From contig CM070876.1 in NCBI GenBank assembly GCA_036365515.1, forward strand, positions 98,350,150-98,414,149: a stretch of 64,000 nucleotides of DNA, given 5' to 3'. Each line of letters opens with the position of its first letter. Position 1 is the first letter of the stretch. Under the pieces are notes generated by a model, which did not search any database, was not told where the DNA came from, and saw only the letters and a list, made by a program, of their open reading frames with translations. Below, piece by piece: positions 40,631-49,285 of the stretch. The position numbers and the translations under genes are program-made. Origin of the DNA: Torymus aiolomorphi. Lineage: Eukaryota > Arthropoda > Insecta > Hymenoptera > Torymidae.

Positions 40631-40950
40631 AAGAGGCATTTCCAGCATAAACCTACGTTATTTAGAGATAAACAACGGACAAACTCAATTTTTCCTGCTT
40701 TTGAATACGAAAAGTACTGCAAATAATTTTTTTCCCTGTTTTCTGCGGGATTCCACGCACATTTCACCATATACTAGGTATATATTGGAAAAAACTGGCA
40801 TATTTAGTATAAAACTACATTATTTTGAGGAAAACAATGATAAGAATGCATATTTCTATCTTATTAAGAACAAAAAGTTTAGATAATCGTGGTTTTTCTT
40901 TTTTTTGCAGGAATCCACGCACTTTTCACCATATTTTAGGAAAATATTGG
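39395..40950 (+). repeat. Two tandem 778-bp higher-order units
   Basis: 39395-40172 and 40173-40950 repeat at an offset of 778 bp, about six 130-bp monomers, with only a few substitutions. This is the most recent amplification visible in S8. Confidence 0.8.
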
Positions 40951-41070
40951 TAAAACTGGCATATTTAGTATAAAACTTAATTTCCAGCTCATTAAGAGCA
41001 AAAAGTACTTTAAGTCATGGTTTTCCACGTTTTTTGCAGGATTGCCCGCATATTTCCCATTATACTAGGT

Positions 41071-42137
41071 TGTAACGGAATGGCTAGTGGGGGAAAATCC
41101 CAACAAGCCACAGGCCAGCGATGCCCTAGAACACGGTGCCGCGGGTGTCAGACTAAAATGACTTGCCCGGGGATCTGCTCCTGGAATCCCGAAAACAACG
41201 CGAAGATCGCACACGAACTTCGCTTTCCAACTAATTGGATCGCTGAGTGAAAAGCGCGCGCTCGAAGAGTAAAGCGCGCGGCCGCTATGCTCAGATATGA
41301 AAACGACCGGCGGAGTCGTTTTCCCGCGGAGGCGGCGGTATCCGGGAGAAGGACAGGTTGTAATGAACAACGCGACGAGTAACTAGATATCACAATATAT
41401 TCACAATCACTAATTACAAGCACAACGCACGTGCTGATTAGAACAAAGAGTTAGTTCGCGCGCGACCGTTAATATTCAAACGCGCGAACTACACGGCGCG
41501 CGGCGAAGCTGCTAATTTCGCGCGCGGTGTTAAAGTACGGAGGGCTGACACACACCCCCACGTACACGGCACAGAAGGCTTGCACGGGGCGATTTCCGTG
41601 CGAGCCTTTACAATAAACCCGCGAGAGGAGAGTAGAAAACTTACGTTAGGAAGGAGCAGCCGGTGCACTCGACTCTCTCTCGCTCCCTGTCGCTCGCACA
41701 GCAGTTGTGCTCTCTTTCTCTCTCTCTTGCTCGCTGTATCGTGTCGGCAGGCGGGTTGGCTGCCGGCTCGTTTCTCACAGTCTCGTGCGGCTCACGCGGC
41801 TCGGGACAGCTCTCTCTCTGTCTCTCTTTCGCACGTTCACTTTATACGGCGCCTCCACTACACTCGCGGGGTCTCACAAGGTACGATAGGACGGCGCGGA
41901 CAAGTAAAAACAGGAGAGACACGGAGGAGATGTTTTTCGCGCGATGGCAGACACGAATATGGCTCCCTTTTCTCGCGGGAACCAGTTAGCAGCTTCGCGA
42001 CGGATGACGGGCATTTTACGCGTCGCGAGACCGATTCGCTACGCGCGGCGCGCCTCGATTCGGCTGCGCAGGAGTTGCGCGCGCGCGCTCACTACCTTCG
42101 CGCGGTAGATTAGAATCGCGGCTAGACACGCGTTACA
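41071..42137 (-). repeat. 3' LTR of the gypsy element
   Basis: 1067 bp, bounded by TGT and ACA, almost identical to 50140-51208. It has a TATAAA box on the minus strand at 41841-41846. Clusters of GAGAGA on the minus strand lie near 41700-41730 and 41811-41830, resembling GAGA-factor sites. The box would place U3 between 42137 and about 41815. Confidence 0.92.
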
Positions 42138-42147
42138 CCCCCCCGCC
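42138..42147 (-). other. Polypurine tract of the gypsy element
   Basis: On the minus strand GGCGGGGGGG directly precedes the 3' LTR. That is the position of the plus-strand DNA primer in LTR elements. It is shorter and more G-rich than usual. Confidence 0.7.
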
Positions 42148-42332
42148 AGACGCTGCTTAGGGGACCGAGAGCAGCTCTGCTAATCATGGCCGTCGTCGTA
42201 CCTACTAATATGGTAGTAATGATTAGGAGAAGGAGGTTCGGAAAGGAACATTGCAGAATCGGAGCCACTGGTTTTTCTTTTTTAATTTTTATTAAAAAAT
42301 ATATAAAAAAAACTTCAGGGCCTCACCCTTCT
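42148..42332 (-). other. Gypsy non-coding segment between extra ORF and polypurine tract
   Basis: About 185 bp with no usable frame. It contains a poly-T/poly-A rich patch (42275-42312), which on the minus strand is a T-rich run just after the upstream reading frame's stop. Confidence 0.6.
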
Positions 42333-43289
42333 TCAACTGGCCCGGGAATACGATCGGCGCCCCTTGTGACGAGCTTGGTTGGGGCAATGTTTTGACTTTT
42401 TCACCCCAAGCTCGCCACACATGAAGCACCGGGGGATCGCGTTACTGCCGAGCGCATCCCGGGCCGCTCGCTCTTCTTCGAGCGCCCTCCTAAGGCGCTC
42501 TTCTTCTTTTTGGAGACGGCGCTGGGCCTCTTCCTTGACCCGGCGCGCCGTCTCCTCCGCCTTTTCCCTGGCTCGCCTGGCCTCTTCCATGCGCTCCTGC
42601 GCACGAGCCAGGCGAGCCTCCTCCGCCTTTTGGAAGGCGGTGCGGCGCAGCCTGGCGGCCCTGGCCTCTGCGGCGGCCGCGAGCTCTTCGCGCCGGCCTT
42701 GGGCCATTCCGACCCATTTGCCGGCTTGCCGCTCGCCGGCCTTACCGTGGCACTGGAGAAAGGCCTCCAGTGCGGCCAGGGCAGCGTCCTCCGCAGCGCG
42801 CGAGGACTTGCTGAGGCACCGCGCTTCCTCGAGGGCCTTCTCCACTGGGACCCAGGCCGCACCGACTTCATCACTCGGTGCCCACTTGGGGGCCTGGGTC
42901 GGAGAACTCTCTCTCCTTTCTTCGTCGGCCCGAGCCGCGCCGGCGTTTCCTTCCGGCGCCATCTCTGAGGCTCGGACCGACGCCTCTTGTGAACGCCGTT
43001 CTTCCCGGCTTTCCTGCTGCTCCTTCGGGGGACGAGGTCGCCGAAGCGGACTGGGACCGGCCTCTGCCCAGGCCGGCTCCGAAGGTCCCTTTCTTGGCTT
43101 CCGCGCCTCTATCTCCTCGATCACGACGGTGGAGGGCTCTTCCACTGGCTGGGGTGCCAGTGTCACAGCGTCGATGCCCTCCACGACCTGCTCCAAAAAA
43201 TCGATGACGGCGGGGTCAGGATTGCACTGGATTAATCCAGCGATCACCTTCTTCGCCGTCTCCGCTATTTCGGGAGTCAGGCCTTGCAT
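42333..43289 (-). CDS. Extra ORF between pol and 3' LTR: coiled coil plus degenerate zinc knuckle
   Basis: 318 codons from an ATG at 43289, in the place where env sits in errantiviruses. There is no signal peptide or membrane segment, so it is not an envelope gene. Residues 1-60 look globular, and 60-130 are Pro/Glu/Arg-rich and probably disordered. Residues about 190-280 are a long Ala/Glu/Arg-rich predicted coiled coil. The C-terminus has CFMCGELG...HCPN, very like a retroviral CX2CX4HX4C knuckle but with Val where the His should be and one extra residue before the last Cys, followed by a basic tail. The gag of this element has no knuckle, so this could supply a separate RNA-binding or assembly factor. 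That function is inference. It has the highest GC content of the element, and its opposite strand is also open (42379-43296), probably as a side effect of composition. Confidence 0.7.
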   Translation of the reverse strand: MQGLTPEIAETAKKVIAGLIQCNPDPAVIDFLEQVVEGIDAVTLAPQPVEEPSTVVIEEIEARKPRKGPSEPAWAEAGPSPLRRPRPPKEQQESREERRSQEASVRASEMAPEGNAGAARADEERRESSPTQAPKWAPSDEVGAAWVPVEKALEEARCLSKSSRAAEDAALAALEAFLQCHGKAGERQAGKWVGMAQGRREELAAAAEARAARLRRTAFQKAEEARLARAQERMEEARRAREKAEETARRVKEEAQRRLQKEEERLRRALEEERAARDALGSNAIPRCFMCGELGVKKSKHCPNQARHKGRRSYSRAS

Positions 43290-43391
43290 GTCCTGAAACA
43301 GGTAAATCGATCCCGGGGAGGAGTGAGATTGAGGACTGGAGAATTAAGACGAACACAGGTTAGTACGTACGACACAAGTTGGACGGCACAA

Positions 43392-46385
43392 TTATTGCTT
43401 ATTATACGCTCGGGTTCTACGAGGACTAATTAGTCCGGCATCAGCAGGTACGGGCTTCTTCTTCGAACCCTTTGGCCTCCCTGGGCCTCGCTTGGGTTCT
43501 GTTGGACCGGCCACACGCATAGGCCGGCCATCGCTCGCACGCTTTCCTGGCCTAACTAATAGCGCGGTCTTACGAGGTGGACCGCGCCTCTTAGCCGTCG
43601 CCCGAGGCTGTACATTCCCCTGGCTAACTCTGTGGCCCTCTGACGTGTTACGTTCGGCTGAAGAGTCCCTCGCTGGTAGCGCCTGGGCTACTTCTGCTGA
43701 GACGTATCTCTTGAGTTGCTGCGCATGGACGGGACGTATCGTTCGACCATCCTCACCTTGGATCTCATAGGTGTTTTCGCCTAGAATATTCACAATCGTG
43801 TAGGGCCCCGCGTACTTCGGGGCTAATTTGGCAGAAATCCCCTCAGCTGCTGAGGATAGTACCTTATTCTCTCTCCATACACGATCGCCTAGACAGAATT
43901 GTGGAGGTCGACGATGAGCGTCATAATATTTGGCTTGTCTCGCCTGCTCCGCTTGCGCGTCGGCCGCCGCCCGAACGTGCAATTCGCGGAGCTTGTCCAT
44001 ACGTACCACCCATTTGTTTATCGCCTCTTGCTGCCCTTGCTCTTCGGCTAACCTGTCTTCCTCCCGCCTTAGTGTCTTCGGTGGGTCGGGTTGTCGGCCG
44101 TAAATGAGCATGGCAGGACTTATCTTTGTGGAGCTGTGTTCGGCAGTATTGTACGCGAACGCCAGCTCATTCAGTTTCTCATCCCAGGACCGGTGATTTT
44201 CCTCTGCGTAAGACATAATCATTGTCTTCACCGTTCGATTCACACGCTCGACAGGATTGGCTTGAGGATGATACGGAGGTGTAAACGTGTGATGCACATT
44301 TCTCTCCTTTAAGAATGCCTCTAATGGTGCATTTTTAAATTCAGTCCCATTGTGTGAGAGAAACACCTCCGGGACTCCGAATCGCAGACATACTCGCTCG
44401 TTGAGTCCCTTAATTACCGATTTACCATCTGCCCTTTTTATCGGAATTACTTCAATCCAGCGTGTGAACAAGTCCTGGAATATGAGAATGTATTCGTGGC
44501 CGTGCGTGGTTTTTGGGAGGGGCCCCATAATGTCGCTGGCCACGATTTGCCATGGACGCTCTGTAATTCGGCGTCCCATGAATCCTGTTGGAGCGCGCTG
44601 TTCGACTTTGCACTGCTGGCAAATTTGGCACTGGCTCACGTATCTGGCTACATCACGAGACATGTGTGGCCAATAATACTTCCGCTTTACTCTTTCTAGC
44701 GTTTTCTCGCGGCCCAAGTGCCCAGCAGTTGGAAAGTCATGGCATTCTCTCAGTACTTCGCGTCGCTTTTCGTGAGGGACTGCTAACTTCCATGCATCAT
44801 CGTCGCCGAGAGACTCGTCTATGACTTCATCAGGTTCGTACTTGTACAGTCTCTCCCCCGCCAGCTTGAACGTGGGGAAGTCTCGCGGCCGCTGTTGAAC
44901 CTCTTTCACAATTTCGAGGTACCATTGGTCGTTTGTATCGCGTTCGAGCTCTAACGCGGCGACCGCTGGCTCCTCTTCCTCGAACATCCGCGAAAGGGCA
45001 TCTGGGACATTGTTCAAAGAGCCCTTTCGGTGTTCGACTGTGAAACTGTGGTTTTGTAGTTCCAAAGCCCATCTTGCTAACCTGCCTGATGGGTTTCGGA
45101 GATCACGGAGCCACTTCAAGCTGCTATGATCCGTGATGACCTTGAAGTCATAGGCCTCTATATACGGACGGAACTTTTTGATTGCCCAGAGAATTGCTAG
45201 ACACTCTCGTTCCGTCACGCTATAATTCTTCTCGGCCGCGCTCAGAGTTCGACTAGCGAACTCTAGGACTCTTTCGTTGCCGTCTATTATCTGGTATAGC
45301 ACCGCTCCAAGTCCTGTATCGCTCGCATCAGTTTGCACCACGAACTGTGTGTTAGATACCGGTCTGTGGAGAATCGGTGCAGAAGCAACTAGCGCTTTTA
45401 GCTTTTGGAAGGCCTCTTCTTGTGCCGTTGACCACTCGTATTTCCGATCCTTTTTCGTTAGTTCGGTCAGTGGTTCAGCAATTGTGGCGAAGTTTGATAA
45501 AAACTTTCTATACCACGAGGCCATTCCTAGGAAGCGTCTCAGCTGACGGAGGTTTTTCGGCACCGGATATTCCATAATGGGCTTTATTTTCTCGGGGTCT
45601 GGTTTAAAACCATCCCTATTTACTATGACCCCGAGATATTGGACCTCATCGCGACAGAAGACACTCTTCTCGCGTTTTATTGTGAGGCCCGCGTCCTTTA
45701 TCCTATCTAGAACTCTTTTTAGAACCTCTTTATGCTCCTCGAATGTTTCTGTGACTATTATTATGTCATCGAGATACGAGTAAGCAAAAGGTTCGAGTTC
45801 GGGGCCGATGACTTTGTCAATCAGCCTCTGGAAGGACGCTCCGGCATACGAAAGACCGTAGGGCATTCTTGTAAATTGAAATAACCCTTTGCCTGGCACG
45901 GTGAAGGCCGTAGTCTCTTTGGACTCCGGATTTAGTGGTATTTGGTGGTACGCACTACTTAAATCCAACGTGGATATGTATCGCGCTTTCTGCAGTTTGC
46001 TTAAGATACTCTCCATGTATGGTAACGGGTATGCGTCTGGCCTTGACGCTGCGTTCACTTTTCTGAAGTCCACACAGAAACGGAACTTCCCGTTGGACTT
46101 GCGTACCATTACCACAGGGCTTGACCAGCCGCTTGTCGAAGGTTCTATTATACCCGCGAGTAGCATTTCCTCCACCTGCTTGTGCATCTCTTCCTCGAGT
46201 TTTCGAGATACTGGGTAGTACTTCTGTTTTATGGGTCTTGTGGAGCCGACGTCTACTGCATGTTCAACCCACGAAGTACACCCTAATGGTGCCAGGCCGT
46301 TTCCCATCAGCTCAGCTACTAAAGCTTCCGCTTCTTTGCGCTGCTCTTCTGTTGGGTCCGCCAACCCTATAGCTGATACGGACAC
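43392..46385 (-). CDS. pol: Gypsy pol: reverse transcriptase, RNase H, integrase
   Basis: 997 residues copying element RNA into DNA and integrating it. RT motifs: VDFRKVN (105-111), D141 in LDLSSAY, YLDD 204-207. RNase H: D353, E394, D419, D462. Integrase: zinc-binding H549, H556, C586, C589, catalytic D618 and E713, and a GPY/F module near 860. At 678 the catalytic Asp of the usual SDNGTEF motif is His (codon CAC at 44354-44352), which should abolish integration by this copy. The tail (930-997) is basic and carries an AT-hook-like RGPGRPKGSKKK at 966-977. The first codon shown is GTG. The frame is open upstream to a TAA at 46415-46413 and is the same frame as the protease, so pro and pol look like one frame cut by a stop. 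Domain order PR-RT-RH-IN identifies Ty3/gypsy. Confidence 0.92.
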   Translation of the reverse strand: MSVSAIGLADPTEEQRKEAEALVAELMGNGLAPLGCTSWVEHAVDVGSTRPIKQKYYPVSRKLEEEMHKQVEEMLLAGIIEPSTSGWSSPVVMVRKSNGKFRFCVDFRKVNAASRPDAYPLPYMESILSKLQKARYISTLDLSSAYHQIPLNPESKETTAFTVPGKGLFQFTRMPYGLSYAGASFQRLIDKVIGPELEPFAYSYLDDIIIVTETFEEHKEVLKRVLDRIKDAGLTIKREKSVFCRDEVQYLGVIVNRDGFKPDPEKIKPIMEYPVPKNLRQLRRFLGMASWYRKFLSNFATIAEPLTELTKKDRKYEWSTAQEEAFQKLKALVASAPILHRPVSNTQFVVQTDASDTGLGAVLYQIIDGNERVLEFASRTLSAAEKNYSVTERECLAILWAIKKFRPYIEAYDFKVITDHSSLKWLRDLRNPSGRLARWALELQNHSFTVEHRKGSLNNVPDALSRMFEEEEPAVAALELERDTNDQWYLEIVKEVQQRPRDFPTFKLAGERLYKYEPDEVIDESLGDDDAWKLAVPHEKRREVLRECHDFPTAGHLGREKTLERVKRKYYWPHMSRDVARYVSQCQICQQCKVEQRAPTGFMGRRITERPWQIVASDIMGPLPKTTHGHEYILIFQDLFTRWIEVIPIKRADGKSVIKGLNERVCLRFGVPEVFLSHNGTEFKNAPLEAFLKERNVHHTFTPPYHPQANPVERVNRTVKTMIMSYAEENHRSWDEKLNELAFAYNTAEHSSTKISPAMLIYGRQPDPPKTLRREEDRLAEEQGQQEAINKWVVRMDKLRELHVRAAADAQAEQARQAKYYDAHRRPPQFCLGDRVWRENKVLSSAAEGISAKLAPKYAGPYTIVNILGENTYEIQGEDGRTIRPVHAQQLKRYVSAEVAQALPARDSSAERNTSEGHRVSQGNVQPRATAKRRGPPRKTALLVRPGKRASDGRPMRVAGPTEPKRGPGRPKGSKKKPVPADAGLISPRRTRAYNKQ

Positions 46386-46412
46386 GGTATTATTGGCGGT
46401 TATGGAGGCTAC

Positions 46413-46901
46413 TTATAAGTTTACGCTTGCCTCATCATCTTTGAGATGCAGCGTATTGTCAGTGGGGTCTAAGACGGCGCTAAACTTCTTAATGAAGTTC
46501 ACCCCCAAGTAGCACTCCGTGTCTAGGTCTGGCATGATTGCGACGCGCACATCCTTGCACACGCCTGCCACGACCATGGGTAGATACACATAGCCAACCA
46601 CTGCTATGCTCTGCCCATTAGCTACCCGTGCCGTTAGGCCGCTGGCCGGGATTAATTCTTTTCCACAGGCTGTAGCGAGCTGTAAGCCGATGGAATTCAT
46701 CCCAGTCCAGGAAGCTCCAGTATCGAAGAGTGCCCGTAGCCTGTAGCCGGCTACACCTACTTGAAGCCACCATCGCGAGCATGTTTCCTGGTTATCTTCG
46801 TTCTGCTGAGTCGCGGGCACTTCTTCGCTCTCTCCTTCAGGCAATTGGATCGAGTTACCCTCGGTCGCTGATGTGAGAGCTGGGGGCGGGCGTGTGGCCA
46901 T
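46413..46901 (-). CDS. pro: Gypsy retropepsin-like aspartic protease
   Basis: 162 residues from an ATG at 46901. It has the catalytic DTGAS at 60-64 and a later CYLGVNFI segment matching the ILG-type second half of retropepsins. It would cleave the Gag and Pol precursors. It starts three bases beyond the gag stop and lies in the -1 frame relative to gag, so -1 frameshifting or reinitiation could connect them; a short G run in the last gag codons is a possible slip site, untested. It ends at TAA 46415-46413, after which the same frame continues into RT. Confidence 0.85.
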   Translation of the reverse strand: MATRPPPALTSATEGNSIQLPEGESEEVPATQQNEDNQETCSRWWLQVGVAGYRLRALFDTGASWTGMNSIGLQLATACGKELIPASGLTARVANGQSIAVVGYVYLPMVVAGVCKDVRVAIMPDLDTECYLGVNFIKKFSAVLDPTDNTLHLKDDEASVNL

Positions 46902-46903
46902 GT

Positions 46904-48769
46904 CTACCTGCCCCCTTGGCCGTTTCCCTGCTGGTTTCCGGCAGCATTGGGGTTGCGGTCGCTTCCCCTTTGCTCGTTGCCGTAACCCCTTCGGTACTCT
47001 GGTCGTTGTGGAGGTCCATTACTCCTTGGACTTGGGGCCCTAGCCTGGTGGGTCGCGCTACTACCCCCACTAGGCTGAGTATTACTTTGCCCGCCTTCCC
47101 GCTGCCTGTTCTCCCAATTATTCTTTTTCTTGGGCTTCTTGAACGACTGTGGGTTTGGCGTTTGCCCACTATTTCCGTCGGTGCCTTTCTTTGTCAAGCT
47201 TGACAAACACTCGGCCATCACCCGACGGAACATAGCCTCGAGGCTTTCTCGAGGCTCCTGCTGTTGTTGCCCCATCGCCGCCACTCCTGGATTCTGCTTT
47301 TTCCGCTGATCCGTGGTTGGCTCTGTAGGTACGTAGGCAAACTCTGGCAAGTAAGTGCGCTCTGGCGGTGGTGGCGAGTGATACACCTTATCTGCCGCGA
47401 GCGCTAATTCGGCCTCCCGGGCTAAATCCAGGAGCCCTCGGTAATCCGTAATTTGATTACGCATCACCATTTTTTGTAGTTCTGGCCGCATGTTCCGGTG
47501 CAACATGTCCAATTGTTGGGGCATGCTAGGCACCGGAACTAACTTGAGAATCAAGGCTTGCAGATTCACTACGTAATCTCTCGTGAGTTCGTTTCTGCCT
47601 TGAGTCCTCGCGTTTATCTCCGCTAGGATTCGCTGTTGATGGCCCCTGTCACCGCCATACATGTGTATTATGGCCTCTTGGAAGTCTTGCCAAGATCGCC
47701 ACGTATGACGGTTACTCCTATACCAGGTGGCCGCTACTCCACTCAGGAGCTCTGACAATGACGAGAGTACTTCGTCGTACGTCAGATTTGCTAGAGCTCG
47801 ACATTCCTCTACTCTCGTGAGGAATAACTCGACGCTCTGCTCCTTCAAGGACCCAGAGAACTTGATGTGCCATTTCCTTACGATTTGGCCAACATCACGG
47901 TTCGTCTGTTGAGGCACGTACGTCTGCCTCGTAGACTGGTCCAGTGTAGCGCTCACCCCCGCCTGACGCTGTGTAGGATTTCTTCCGCTATTCCTCCTAG
48001 CGTCCCTTGGCGATTCAGTATTGGGGCTGCTGCTGTCAAAATTCACATATGTGAACGTGTCCTGAAAGTTCACATGTGGTGATCCTCGTCCCCTGCCCGC
48101 ACTCGGTAGTTGGACTCCCTCCAAGCGCGTGCTTGAGGGTGGGTGTCGAGCTTCTTGGAGTATTCGCACACTCTCTTTGAGCTCTTCCACCTCTTTGACG
48201 AGTCTATGGATCACCGACAGCAGCTGTTCTGAGACTACGTTATCTCCCACAGCAATCCCTGCGGTACGCTGTTCCCCCGCACTTGGCCACTCAAAACTCT
48301 GTGGCTGCGGTGGACTTCGCGTTTGCTGCCAGAACGCGTGCTGCCCATTTTGTGCCGACAACGACTCTTGTTCTTGACTCCGCCGGAATTGTCGTTGCCT
48401 GCGCTGCTCTTCTAGCAACGCCTGCTGTCGCTGCTGCTCTTGATGCTTTCGCTGTTGCTGCCGCTGCTGCTCCTGCTGCTGTTGCTGTTGCTGCCGTCGC
48501 TGCTGCTCCATCTGCTGCTGCTGTTGCATTTGTTGCTGCTGCATTTGCTGCTGCTGCATTTGCTGCTGTTGCAGTTGCTGCTGCTGCATTTGCTGCTGCT
48601 GCATTTGCTGCTGCTGCATTTGCTGCTGCTGCAGTTGTTGCTGTTGAAGCTGTTGCTGTTGGAGCTGTCCCTCGGCTTCGGCTGGAGATGTCCCGGTGGG
48701 TGCTGCAGAGCTCAATATCTCTGTCCCGGAACCCTCCTGGCCGTTTGCCTCATCCGCTGGCTCCACCAC
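46904..48769 (-). CDS. gag: Gypsy gag, main part (poly-Q, capsid, RG-rich tail)
   Basis: 621 codons in the same frame as the ORF at 49285-48785 and separated from it only by a TAA and a few codons; no ATG is near the start (the first possible start is GTG), so this is most likely the rest of one gag frame. Residues about 35-90 are (L/M)QQQQ pentads followed by a Q/R-rich stretch to about 150. 180-206 is a short heptad-like helix. 300-460 (KWHIKFSG ... WYRSNRHTW ... MLHRNMRPEL) resembles the retrotransposon Gag capsid domain. The C-terminal 60 residues are Gly/Arg/Asn/Gln-rich without any CCHC knuckle. It would form the particle shell and bind RNA in the cytoplasm. Confidence 0.82.
   Translation of the reverse strand: MVEPADEANGQEGSGTEILSSAAPTGTSPAEAEGQLQQQQLQQQQLQQQQMQQQQMQQQQMQQQQLQQQQMQQQQMQQQQMQQQQQMEQQRRQQQQQQQEQQRQQQRKHQEQQRQQALLEEQRRQRQFRRSQEQESLSAQNGQHAFWQQTRSPPQPQSFEWPSAGEQRTAGIAVGDNVVSEQLLSVIHRLVKEVEELKESVRILQEARHPPSSTRLEGVQLPSAGRGRGSPHVNFQDTFTYVNFDSSSPNTESPRDARRNSGRNPTQRQAGVSATLDQSTRQTYVPQQTNRDVGQIVRKWHIKFSGSLKEQSVELFLTRVEECRALANLTYDEVLSSLSELLSGVAATWYRSNRHTWRSWQDFQEAIIHMYGGDRGHQQRILAEINARTQGRNELTRDYVVNLQALILKLVPVPSMPQQLDMLHRNMRPELQKMVMRNQITDYRGLLDLAREAELALAADKVYHSPPPPERTYLPEFAYVPTEPTTDQRKKQNPGVAAMGQQQQEPRESLEAMFRRVMAECLSSLTKKGTDGNSGQTPNPQSFKKPKKKNNWENRQREGGQSNTQPSGGSSATHQARAPSPRSNGPPQRPEYRRGYGNEQRGSDRNPNAAGNQQGNGQGGR
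48521..48663 (-). repeat. 15-bp minisatellite coding the gag (L/M)QQQQ pentads
   Basis: Around nine to ten tandem variants of TGCATTTGCTGCTGC on the plus strand, changing by single bases (TTGCAG, TTGAAG) that swap Met for Leu. Such repeats usually vary in number between copies of an element. Confidence 0.85.
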
Positions 48770-48784
48770 TGCATTATGTGCTTG

Positions 48785-49285
48785 TTATGGAGCGTTCATC
48801 CTCCGAGACTCCGAGAGTTTTTGCATCACTATCGGGTCATCAAGGAGCGTAATGAACGGGTGCGGTTGGTCTGGATCAGTATTGGGATCCACAATAGTCG
48901 ACCCAGACTTGTTCATCAACGTTAAGTCGATGAACGCCCTTCGGGACTGCTCGCGTTTAGCAAACGCTTGCTTCTCCGACAGCTCCGGCTCTGGCACAAA
49001 ATCGGCGGCACTGTAATCGCCCATAAGCCACTTGATCGTTGTCAGCATATTCACTGATTGCAGATCTGACTGCTGCAGACCAAGGGCTTGCATGGCCTCG
49101 ATAATTTCCTCTTCGGGCTGTGTATACGCCCAATTGAGTATCGCAGATTCCGCAAATTGCGACGATCGGGCCATGGTGTCAATTGGCTGTGCGCTTCCCC
49201 ACGAACTTATTTTACTAGCGCGAGTAGTATCCTGATTGATGGCAGAGAGAGTTTGCCTTTTCAACCCGTGAACTAGCTTTTTCAA
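48785..49285 (-). CDS. gag: Gypsy gag N-terminal part, ends at an in-frame TAA
   Basis: 166 residues from an ATG at 49285, the first substantial start after the leader. No known domain is recognised. It is acidic in the middle (PEEEIIEAM, PEPELSEKQ) and looks helical. The stop TAA at 48787-48785 is followed by CAA in the same frame as the 621-codon gag ORF. It is therefore either a nonsense mutation, a readthrough site or a genuinely separate small protein. I favour mutation, because the downstream ORF lacks an ATG near its start. Confidence 0.65.
   Translation of the reverse strand: MKKLVHGLKRQTLSAINQDTTRASKISSWGSAQPIDTMARSSQFAESAILNWAYTQPEEEIIEAMQALGLQQSDLQSVNMLTTIKWLMGDYSAADFVPEPELSEKQAFAKREQSRRAFIDLTLMNKSGSTIVDPNTDPDQPHPFITLLDDPIVMQKLSESRRMNAP

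Larger units (their letters stand above)
30195..41070 (+). repeat. Satellite array S8, mainly 130-bp monomers
   Basis: The CAGGATTCC anchor falls at about 30734, 30863, 30993 and 31122, giving a period of about 130 bp. Longer monomers with AACCTACTTTATATTGATAA are interspersed. Characteristic texts are CATATTTAGTATAAAACT and CAGCTCATTAAGAGC. Between about 32900 and 33950 the older 160-bp A and B types of S1 reappear. Every monomer has a poly-T/GCAG segment followed by ACTAGGTAAAT. Confidence 0.9.

Noticed and set aside
2880..41070. CENP-B-box-like sequence in the satellite
   Set aside because: I looked for the pattern TTCGnnnnAnnCGGG. The TTTCGTTC text in type A monomers is not followed by CGGG, so there is no real match.
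30673..41070. CRISPR-like array
   Set aside because: The repeats are full tandem monomers of about 130 bp with no unique spacers, in a eukaryotic context.
41580..42113. 177-codon plus-strand frame in the gypsy LTR, with a counterpart at 50649-51184
   Set aside because: It is antisense to the element, lies wholly in the LTR, and differs between the two LTRs by a 2-base CT change that alters the frame. CG-rich composition explains the openness.
42379..43296. 305-codon plus-strand frame opposite the extra gypsy ORF
   Set aside because: Ser/Ala/Arg-rich low-complexity translation opposite a GC-rich coding strand. The minus-strand frame has the knuckle-like motif and the element's orientation.
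42148..43391. An env gene for the gypsy element (errantivirus)
   Set aside because: The frame here has no signal peptide, no transmembrane segment and no furin-type site.
48283..48925. Ala-rich and Leu-rich plus-strand frames at 48283-48852 and 48440-48925
   Set aside because: They are antisense readings of the CAG-type repeat that codes poly-Gln in gag.
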